DNA of 13,021 nt, taken from an uncultured Clostridium sp. GTDB taxonomy: Bacteria > Bacillota > Clostridia > Lachnospirales > Lachnospiraceae. Location: contig USFH01000049.1 in assembly GCA_900553925.1 (NCBI GenBank), positions 1 through 13,021 of the forward strand, given 5' to 3'. The number at the start of each line of letters is the position of its first letter. The stretch's first letter is position 1. Below, in pieces: positions 6,700 through 12,178 of the stretch. Below the pieces are notes generated by a model. That model was not told the origin of the DNA and searched no databases. It was given only the letters and a program-made list of their open reading frames with translations. A program made the translations under genes and the position numbers.

Positions 6700-7211
6700 G
6701 ACATCCCACCATTTTCTTTGCCGCTTTTCTCCTTCTTTTTCGCGCGGAGTTCTGCGAAAAAACCTGACATCATAGCAGAACATTCTTCCTGTAGAACTCC
6801 CCGTGTCACCTCTACCTGATGATTAAACTGCTTCATATCAAGCAGATTCAGGATAGAACCGGCACATCCTGCCTTCGGATTCATACACCCGATCACCACT
6901 TTCGGTATCCTCGCCTGCACGATTGCACCTGCGCACATCTGACAGGGCTCTAATGTCACATACATCGTACAATCCTCCAACCGCCAGTCTCCAAGCACCT
7001 TGGACGCTTTTTTTATTGCCATGATTTCTGCATGTGCAAGCGTCGTCTTGTCCACGTTTCGCCGGTTGTATCCGCGCGCAATCACTTTGCCCTCGTAAAC
7101 AATCACGCAGCCGATTGGCACATCCCCGTTTGCCGATGCTTTCTTTGCCTGTGTGACTGCCTGCCGCATATAGCGTTCATCCTCACTCAATTTTCTCATA
7201 CTGTACCTCAT
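6696..7211 (-). CDS. tadA: TadA, tRNA-specific adenosine-34 deaminase
   Basis: This 171-residue zinc-dependent deaminase converts adenosine to inosine at the wobble position of tRNA-Arg(ACG), widening codon reading. The cytidine/deoxycytidylate-deaminase fold is shown by His60-Ala-Glu62 (zinc ligand and proton shuttle) and Pro89-Cys90-Gln-Met-Cys93 (zinc ligands), with VPIGCVIV (31-38) forming the core strand. MMSGFFAELRAKKK near the C-terminus is the usual TadA helix; the last dozen residues are a Lys/Gly/Asn tail. Two Met starts are possible: ATG at 7209-7211, with AAAGGA about 7 bases upstream, and Met5, with GAGG about 7 bases upstream. I keep the first. Its 3' end carries the -35 box of the SRP RNA promoter. 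Confidence 0.93.
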   Translation of the reverse strand: MRYSMRKLSEDERYMRQAVTQAKKASANGDVPIGCVIVYEGKVIARGYNRRNVDKTTLAHAEIMAIKKASKVLGDWRLEDCTMYVTLEPCQMCAGAIVQARIPKVVIGCMNPKAGCAGSILNLLDMKQFNHQVEVTRGVLQEECSAMMSGFFAELRAKKKEKSGKENGGMS

Positions 7212-7226
7212 TTCCGTATCCTTTTA

Positions 7227-7255
7227 TTGTGTGTTCCCATAAAATGTACTATACT
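7227..7255 (+). promoter_or_regulatory. Candidate promoter of the GNAT gene
   Basis: TTGTGT (7227-7232) and TATACT (7250-7255) lie 17 bases apart, predicting a start near 7262. That places the palindrome at 7267-7299 at the very 5' end of the transcript. The -35 box is a partial match. Confidence 0.45.
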
Positions 7256-7266
7256 GATCTCATGGC

Positions 7267-7299
7267 TGCATGATACAAGAATCGTTCCTGTATTATGCA
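7267..7299. promoter_or_regulatory. Palindrome in the tadA/GNAT divergent region
   Basis: Arms of 15 bases, TGCATGATACAAGAA (7267-7281) and TTCCTGTATTATGCA (7285-7299), are inverted copies with two transition differences around a 3-base TCG centre. It could be a 5' hairpin of the GNAT mRNA or an operator for a dimeric regulator between two divergent genes. Confidence 0.5.
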
Positions 7300-7326
7300 G
7301 TCACAAACGTCAGAAAGGAGACACCC

Positions 7327-7872
7327 ATGGGACCACTGATCAAATATACAAACCGCTTAATTCTGCGCGTGGAAAATGAATCGAAAGCCAAACAGGTCTT
7401 AGACCTCTATCTGCGTAACCGGCTGCCATTTGAGCAATACGAACCGACACGCCCGTCTTCCTTCTACACACAGGACTATCACAGGTCTTCCCTGCATCGC
7501 GAATACATTGCATATTCGCTGGGAACCTTCCTGCGTTATTACATCTACTTAAAAAACCGCCCGGATAAAATCATCGGCGCCGTCAATTTCAACATCTTCC
7601 ATACCGCTCAAGAACCATACGCGGAGATCGGTTACAAAATCGACGCCCTCTATCAAAACCGCGGTATCGCATACGAAGCCTGCGAGGCGGCTCTTTATGT
7701 ACTTGAACATGACTATAAGATTTTTCGTGTCGATGCCCGTATCCACCCGGAAAACATTGCATCTGTTACACTTGCGGCAAAACTCGGCTTCCGCCCATTG
7801 CAGTTTGAGCCGCAGAGCGCGAACATCCTGGGGCACTACGTAGATCTGATGCGGTATACGAAACATCTCTGA
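7327..7872 (+). CDS. GNAT-family N-acetyltransferase (RimJ/RimL-like)
   Basis: This 181-residue cytoplasmic enzyme is predicted to move an acetyl group from acetyl-CoA to an amine. The fold is indicated by TNRLILRV at the N-terminus (8-15), IIGAVNFN in the central strand (82-89), IGYKIDALYQNRGIAYEA (101-118) containing the Q-N-R-G-I-A acetyl-CoA pyrophosphate loop, and HPENIASVTLAAKLGFRPL (140-158), the hallmark C-terminal helix of the RimJ/RimL type. The substrate is unknown; ribosomal protein N-termini or small amines are both possible. I chose the ATG at 7327 because AAAGGAG sits 7 bases upstream; an in-frame ATG 57 bases earlier falls inside the leader palindrome and lacks a site. It ends 17 bases from the convergent DUF6128-like gene, with no terminator visible in the gap. 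Confidence 0.85.
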   Translation: MGPLIKYTNRLILRVENESKAKQVLDLYLRNRLPFEQYEPTRPSSFYTQDYHRSSLHREYIAYSLGTFLRYYIYLKNRPDKIIGAVNFNIFHTAQEPYAEIGYKIDALYQNRGIAYEACEAALYVLEHDYKIFRVDARIHPENIASVTLAAKLGFRPLQFEPQSANILGHYVDLMRYTKHL

Positions 7873-7889
7873 GACTATGGCGTGTATGA

Positions 7890-8894
7890 TCACATATAAC
7901 GCGAACGCGCGTCTTCCGCACCACGTTCCGCAACTTCTGACACCCAATAGCCAAAATTCCCGGTCAAAATCTTCGTCTTCCGCACCGGAATAAACACACG
8001 GAATCCAAACATATTTGCCAGATACCGTTCTTTGTTCGTGAAGATTCCCGGCACACCGATCACATGCAGCTCTGCCTTGTTCATCCGCACAGTTCCAAGC
8101 ATAAGATATTGATATTTGTAATATCCATGCGCGAGGAAACTGTTCACTCCCAGTTTCCAGTTCGCCATATCCAGTCTTCCGATATCCTGTGGTGCGATTT
8201 TCACACCATCCACAATCTGGCTTCCTGCAAAAAGCGGCAGCTTCGGGTACGTTGTAAGCATCTCCTGATATCCGTTTGCAGCGTCCGTAGGAAGCGGAAT
8301 CTGCGGAATTTCCCCGACAGCTTCCGTCTGCGATTTCATTCCCGCACCCGCATACTCAGCCATCCGCGGCATATCCGTTTCCTGTATTATCTGACCTTTC
8401 GGTTCAATATTATCTCCCCACTCATTCCCGGCTACAGATCTCTGATTTTCCTCCGCCATAACCGGAATCTCTGACTTCCCTGCGTATTCTGTCTTGTCCG
8501 CAACCTGCACCTGCCGCAGGTCATACTGTTCAGGCGTCCAGATCCCGGCCAGGATCTCGCCATCATCACATATAAAATACACACCCTCATATTCCGGAAA
8601 TGCCACGCCGTCCCCAAGTGGATTGTTCCACGGAAGCTCTACACTCGTCAGGATTGTATCGCGTTCCCCAGCTGCAAACTGCATGGTGGTAAAAAGCTTC
8701 GCCTGCCCATGCCACAGCAGATATGCATAACACGTACACGCATATTCCTTGTACATTTTCATCCCCATTCGTATTCTTGTCACATCTGTATCCTTGTTGC
8801 TGATTCTCTGTACTTTGATGAATCCGGCAATCTCACATCGCACATACTCGCGATACCGGTAAATATAAGACACCCATCTTCTCTGCTGCATCAC
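7890..8894 (-). CDS. DUF6128-like protein of unknown function
   Basis: This 334-residue protein has no signal peptide or membrane segment. It reads as three parts. The N-terminal region (about 1-125) mixes basic, aromatic and beta-rich sequence. The linker (about 130-225) is low in structure, with many Glu, Gln, Gly and Ala. The conserved-looking C-terminal domain (about 230-325) contains NSFLAHGYYKYQYLMLG and HVIGVPGIFTNKERYLANMFGFRVF. The C-terminal pattern of hydrophobic-aromatic blocks with GVPG and MFGF resembles what I recall as DUF6128, found mainly in Clostridia; I could not search to confirm. The start is GTG at 8892-8894 with GGGGGAG 8 bases upstream, or the ATG directly after it. 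A dedicated promoter and a possible 11-residue leader peptide precede it, suggesting separate regulation from rsmA. Confidence 0.75.
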   Translation of the reverse strand: MMQQRRWVSYIYRYREYVRCEIAGFIKVQRISNKDTDVTRIRMGMKMYKEYACTCYAYLLWHGQAKLFTTMQFAAGERDTILTSVELPWNNPLGDGVAFPEYEGVYFICDDGEILAGIWTPEQYDLRQVQVADKTEYAGKSEIPVMAEENQRSVAGNEWGDNIEPKGQIIQETDMPRMAEYAGAGMKSQTEAVGEIPQIPLPTDAANGYQEMLTTYPKLPLFAGSQIVDGVKIAPQDIGRLDMANWKLGVNSFLAHGYYKYQYLMLGTVRMNKAELHVIGVPGIFTNKERYLANMFGFRVFIPVRKTKILTGNFGYWVSEVAERGAEDARSRYM

Positions 8895-8936
8895 AGACCA
8901 CGCTCCCCCTTCATGTTTCTTCGCAGAGATTGCACG

Positions 8937-8972
8937 TCATGCTGCACGAATATATCCCCATACATCGTACAT
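8937..8972 (-). CDS. Possible 11-residue leader peptide
   Basis: On the minus strand AGGAG sits about 9 bases before an ATG that opens a short frame, MYDVWGYIRAA, ending in TGA. It lies 42 bases upstream of the DUF6128-like gene and downstream of that gene's promoter. Three of eleven residues are aromatic. No antiterminator/terminator pair is evident, so any attenuation role is a guess. Confidence 0.35.
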   Translation of the reverse strand: MYDVWGYIRAA

Positions 8973-9056
8973 TTTCACAATCTCCTGACAATATGTACTA
9001 TATATGTATGCAGAGAGACGTCTGTTTAGCACCAAATTATTGCGACATAATATACA

Positions 9057-9084
9057 ATTATACGACACCTGACTGCATTTTCCA
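9057..9084 (-). promoter_or_regulatory. Promoter of the DUF6128-like gene
   Basis: A perfect TATAAT (9057-9062) is preceded at 16 bases by TGGAAA (9079-9084). Transcription would start near 9050, leaving a leader of about 155 bases that contains the possible 11-residue peptide. Confidence 0.5.
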
Positions 9085-9114
9085 TGTCCGGATGCCAACA
9101 TATCTGCGCTCCGC

Positions 9115-9963
9115 CTATTCGCACAGCAGATCCGAAAGCTCCGCAAACTGCGCGAGCGAAAGTGCTTCGCCGCGGATACTCTCGGGAAGTCCCATCTTCC
9201 GGAGAGCTTCTACAACCGCATCCTTGCCAATTGAGAGCTCTGCCGAATTGTTGATGCCATTTTGCAGTGTTTTCCGGCGCTGGTTGAACGATGCACGGAT
9301 CAGCTTGAACATGAATTTCTCATCCTTCACGACGATCTTCGGCTCCGAATGTCTCGTCAACCGAATCACCGCTGAACCAACATTCGGACGCGGCATGAAA
9401 CAGTTCGGCGGCACATTTGCCACGATATACGGCTCCGCATAATACTGCACGGCAAGCGACAATGCGCCATAGTCCTTTCCTCCCGGACCTGCCTGCATCC
9501 GCTCGGCAACTTCTTTTTGTACCATGACCGTAATGGATGTTGCCGGAATATGGTTTTCAAACAGTCCCATGATGATCGGTGTCGTGATATAATACGGAAG
9601 ATTTGCTACAACTTTCACCGGTCTGCCACCGGTCAATGTCGCGATATCCACCTTCAGAATATCCTCATTTACTACCGTGACATTGTCGTACTCTGCAAGC
9701 GTCTCCGCAAGGATCGGAAGCAGATTCTTGTCAATCTCCACCGCAAATACTTCTCCCGCCGCCTCTGCTAAATACTGCGTCATTGTACCAATGCCCGGCC
9801 CGATCTCCAGCACAACATCATCCTTCGTGATCTCCGCTGCCCGGATGATCTTCTCGATCACATGCCCGTCAATCAGGAAATTCTGACCGAACCGCTTCTG
9901 GAACGCAAAATTATATTTCTGTATGATTTCAATTGTAACCTTCGGATTGCTAAGCTTTTCCAT
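9115..9963 (-). CDS. rsmA: RsmA (KsgA), 16S rRNA dimethyladenosine transferase
   Basis: This 282-residue S-adenosylmethionine-dependent enzyme dimethylates two adjacent adenosines in the loop of helix 45 at the 3' end of 16S rRNA, a late step and checkpoint in small-subunit assembly. The sequence shows FGQNFL (25-30), the SAM-binding EIGPGIGTMT (53-62), the acidic VEIDKN (75-80), the catalytic NLPYYITTPI (121-130) and SFNQRRKTLQN (225-235) in the C-terminal RNA-binding part. Length and motif order match the family. GGAG lies five bases before the ATG. The gene follows tatD by 15 bases in the same direction and is surely co-transcribed. In many Firmicutes the ribonuclease M5 gene rnmV sits between them; it is absent here. 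Confidence 0.95.
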   Translation of the reverse strand: MEKLSNPKVTIEIIQKYNFAFQKRFGQNFLIDGHVIEKIIRAAEITKDDVVLEIGPGIGTMTQYLAEAAGEVFAVEIDKNLLPILAETLAEYDNVTVVNEDILKVDIATLTGGRPVKVVANLPYYITTPIIMGLFENHIPATSITVMVQKEVAERMQAGPGGKDYGALSLAVQYYAEPYIVANVPPNCFMPRPNVGSAVIRLTRHSEPKIVVKDEKFMFKLIRASFNQRRKTLQNGINNSAELSIGKDAVVEALRKMGLPESIRGEALSLAQFAELSDLLCE

Positions 9964-9978
9964 TCTATCTCCATTTCT

Positions 9979-10758
9979 CTACATCTGAATTTTATACATC
10001 TGGTGCGCATTTTTCCATGTTTCTGCATACACCTCGTCCACGGAAATCTGCTTGATATCCGCAATTGCCTGTGCCACGTAGGTAAGCTTCGACGAATCGT
10101 TGCGCTTGCCGCGGAACGGCTCCGGTGTGAGGTATGGTGCATCCGTCTCAAGGACAATATGCGACAGCGGGATATATGCCACTGCTTCCTTCAGTTTCCT
10201 TGCATTCTTAAATGTCACAACACCCCCGATGCCGAAGTAAAATCCCATATTGAGAAACTCGCGGGCACTCTCTTTGGAGTACGAATAACAGTGAATCACA
10301 CCGCCGATCTCCTCTGCATGGGATTCCTGCATGATCCGGATCGTATCCTGCGCCGCATCCCGGCTGTGGATAGCAACCGGCAGCTTCAACTCGCGCGCAA
10401 TATCCATCTGCCCGGCGAACCATTTGTGCTGCAGTGCCTTGTCTGTTTCTTCATAATGATAATCGAGTCCGATCTCGCCGATTGCCACGATCTTCTCATG
10501 CTTAGCGAGTTCCTTCAACCGCTTTACATTATCCGGATTCTCCAGTTCTGCAACTTCGGAAGGAAAAATGCCGACCACGCCATACATGTTCTCGTATTGT
10601 TCTGTCATTCGCACCGTCTCTTCACTCGCGCTGATATTCGTTCCGATGTTGGTCACCGCGTGTACCCCCTGTGCCGCAAATCCCGCCAGAAGCTGTCCAC
10701 GGTCTGCATCAAAGCTTTCATCATCATAATGTGCATGTGTATCAAATATATGAATCAT
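9979..10758 (-). CDS. tatD: TatD-family metal-dependent DNase/hydrolase
   Basis: This 259-residue TIM-barrel hydrolase of the amidohydrolase-like group has the full set of predicted metal ligands: His8 and His10 (DTHAHYDD), Glu95 (IGEIGLDYH), His131 (HSRDA), His156 (HCYSYS) and Asp206 (ETDAPYL). TatD-type proteins have 3'-5' exonuclease activity on DNA and have been linked to DNA repair and fragmentation. Position 65 is Phe in GIFPSE, where most relatives have His (GIHPxE); this is not one of the metal ligands. I prefer the ATG at 10756-10758, with AAGG ten bases upstream, over the TTG two codons earlier. It heads an operon with rsmA, driven by the promoter at 10796-10824. Confidence 0.9.
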   Translation of the reverse strand: MIHIFDTHAHYDDESFDADRGQLLAGFAAQGVHAVTNIGTNISASEETVRMTEQYENMYGVVGIFPSEVAELENPDNVKRLKELAKHEKIVAIGEIGLDYHYEETDKALQHKWFAGQMDIARELKLPVAIHSRDAAQDTIRIMQESHAEEIGGVIHCYSYSKESAREFLNMGFYFGIGGVVTFKNARKLKEAVAYIPLSHIVLETDAPYLTPEPFRGKRNDSSKLTYVAQAIADIKQISVDEVYAETWKNAHQMYKIQM

Positions 10759-10795
10759 CTTCAAATAACCTTGCCTTACTATAATAATTGCGTTT

Positions 10796-10824
10796 ATTTT
10801 ACCCTACACCGGGTGTTCATGCAA
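10796..10824 (-). promoter_or_regulatory. Promoter of the tatD-rsmA operon
   Basis: TTGCAT (10819-10824) and TAAAAT (10796-10801) are separated by 17 bases. The predicted start near 10789 gives a leader of about 30 bases. The spacer contains a small palindrome, ACACC-G-GGTGT at 10806-10816. Confidence 0.65.
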
Positions 10825-10915
10825 CCCTGGCCGCAAATATCTGCCAATCTGGGATTTCCTCCTGCCATATTTGCCACAATATTCACAATAATCATGAATT
10901 TCTTTGGTTCGACTA

Positions 10916-10944
10916 TTGAAATCCCTCTGTAAATTGGTTAAAAT
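10916..10944 (+). promoter_or_regulatory. Promoter of the mini chemoreceptor gene
   Basis: TTGAAA (10916-10921) and TAAAAT (10939-10944) are exactly 17 bases apart. The start near 10951 leaves a leader of about 33 bases that ends in an AAGGAGGAG ribosome binding site. The combination predicts strong housekeeping expression rather than an alternative flagellar sigma factor. Confidence 0.7.
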
Positions 10945-10983
10945 GGATTCTAGGTATACGTTACATACAAGGAGGAGCATTTT

Positions 10984-11577
10984 ATGACTATAAATGATTA
11001 TTTAGATATGGAAGCACTTGATAATATCTTAGAGCAGTGGGCAGCTGCAACACACATGATTGCTGTTGTTCTTGATGATGAAGGTAACTTCCTTTCCAAC
11101 AAGCTTGGATTTTCCAGAAATAATGTAGAAGCATTCAGCGAAAGCATTGAAGTTGATGATGTCGAGGTTGCAACCGTCGTTGGTGGACCCCTGGATAAGG
11201 ATACAGCCGATGAGGTTGTCGAGGCTGCAGCTGCGATTCTGGTTGCCGCTGTTCAGAACCTCTTAGAGGCCGGTTACCGCAAGAAGAAGTATGAAGAAGC
11301 TATCGCCTCCTTCAACGAAGAGATTGATGGTGCTGCTACCCTGATCAAGGAGCTTGCCGGAAAATCACAGGGACTAAAGAAGATTGAGAATAAGCAGAAT
11401 ATCCTTGCACTGAACGCTTCCATCGAAGCTGCACGTGCAGGCGAAGCCGGTCGCGGATTCACCGTTGTTGCGCATGAGTTCGGTAAGATGGCACATGAAT
11501 CAGGTGTGATCAACGACTCCATTCAGAAGACTTTACAGAAGCTTGATGCATCCATCAAGAGCTATGAAGCTGAATAA
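10984..11577 (+). CDS. Short soluble chemoreceptor-like protein (truncated MCP signalling domain)
   Basis: This 197-residue protein has no transmembrane segment and no signal peptide. Residues about 8-95 form a compact sensor-like domain; ILEQWAAATHMIAVVLDDEGNFLS and the later VATVVGGPL resemble the two ends of a PocR-type ligand-binding domain with the Cys-rich middle missing. That assignment is tentative. Residues about 98-197 form a helical hairpin whose tip, NILALNASIEAARAGEAGRGFTVVAHE (139-165), is the highly conserved CheA/CheW-contact region of methyl-accepting chemotaxis proteins. Each arm is only about seven heptads, far shorter than usual receptors, and little room is left for methylation sites. 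The ATG has AGGAGG 10 bases upstream and a strong promoter. It is monocistronic. It may signal through CheA/CheW from the cytoplasm, or act as an accessory array protein. Confidence 0.85.
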   Translation: MTINDYLDMEALDNILEQWAAATHMIAVVLDDEGNFLSNKLGFSRNNVEAFSESIEVDDVEVATVVGGPLDKDTADEVVEAAAAILVAAVQNLLEAGYRKKKYEEAIASFNEEIDGAATLIKELAGKSQGLKKIENKQNILALNASIEAARAGEAGRGFTVVAHEFGKMAHESGVINDSIQKTLQKLDASIKSYEAE

Positions 11578-11595
11578 ACAGCAGGGATTTGAGGA

Positions 11596-11613
11596 TGTGA
11601 AAACTTTTTCACA
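11596..11613. other. Short perfect hairpin behind the chemoreceptor gene
   Basis: TGTGAAAA (11596-11603) and TTTTCACA (11606-11613) are exact inverted copies around two bases, 18 bases past the stop codon. No T-run follows, so it is more likely a 3' end stabiliser than a terminator by itself. Confidence 0.4.
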
Positions 11614-11695
11614 ATTAGAACATATTTTAGACACAATTTATTGTTATAGTATGCATTGTAAGAGCTTTTCATATATTTGAATCCTCTCTCCCCTC

Positions 11696-11756
11696 AAACA
11701 AGTGGCGAATTAATTCCCTCCCCGGTTTTTCTCGCCACTTGTTTTCTGTTTATTCC
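11696..11756 (+). terminator. Terminator downstream of the chemoreceptor gene
   Basis: A perfect 13-bp stem pairs AAACAAGTGGCGA (11696-11708) with TCGCCACTTGTTT (11732-11744) around a 23-base loop, followed by the T-rich TCTGTTTATT. It lies about 120 bases beyond the stop codon, so the transcript would have a long 3' untranslated region. Confidence 0.8.
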
Positions 11757-11768
11757 TAATTCACTCAC

Positions 11769-12154
11769 ATTGAATTTAATTTGTGAAACACACATGAATT
11801 TGTGTATATTATACCCGCCTCCGTTTCTGCAAATATACGATGTATTGGAACTAAGAAGTACTAGATGTTCTGATATACATGTTGATCAGGCACGCAACCG
11901 CCGCTCGGGTATCGCCCACTCGCATACGCTCGTCGGCAGGTTGTCGGGCGCATCCTAAATAGGAATCTGCGATTCCTATGCGCCCTCCGCTCGCCATCCG
12001 TGGCTCAGTGGCGGCTTGGTTGAACATCGTGTTCAACCATTGCTGCATACTTTCAGAACATCAAGAACTTCTAAGTCCCAAACATATCTATATTTACAGA
12101 AACGGAGACGGGTAAATACACAAATTCAAAGTGCGTTTTCACAGATAAATCAAT
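11769..12154. repeat. 386-bp long inverted repeat element
   Basis: The left arm (11769-11880) and right arm (about 12041-12154) are inverted copies over about 110 bases with roughly four of five positions matching. The best blocks are TGAATTTGTGTAT, CTCCGTTTCTG and GATGTTCTGA read from the left. The approximately 160-bp core holds two perfect hairpins: ATAGGAATC-TGC-GATTCCTAT (11959-11979), clamped by GGGCGC/GCGCCC (11946-11951 and 11980-11985), and GGTTGAACA-TCG-TGTTCAACC (12018-12038). The core is richer in G and C than the arms. No transposase is encoded. It is either a miniature inverted-repeat element or a large structured RNA lying between the chemoreceptor terminator and the aminotransferase gene. 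Confidence 0.85.
11781..11810 (+). promoter_or_regulatory. Candidate promoter inside the left arm of the inverted repeat
   Basis: TTGTGA (11781-11786) and TATATT (11805-11810) are 18 bases apart. A start near 11817 would transcribe nearly the whole element and then the aminotransferase gene, giving a leader of about 360 bases. I see no better promoter nearer the gene. Confidence 0.35.
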
Positions 12155-12178
12155 ATCATCAATGAAAGGAAATATATC

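Noticed and set aside
7270..7326. N-terminal extension of the GNAT protein by 19 residues
   Set aside because: The upstream ATG lies in the palindrome arm without a ribosome binding site, while AAAGGAG precedes the ATG at 7327.
9862..10932. 356-residue open frame on the plus strand
   Set aside because: It is antisense across tatD and the start of rsmA, both of which have full catalytic motifs; the frame has no ribosome binding site and no domain.
11851..12048. 65-residue open frame on the minus strand within the long inverted repeat
   Set aside because: The sequence is explained by the repeat arms and hairpins, there is no ribosome binding site, and the frame crosses both perfect hairpins. 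Similar frames could be annotated wherever the element is repeated.
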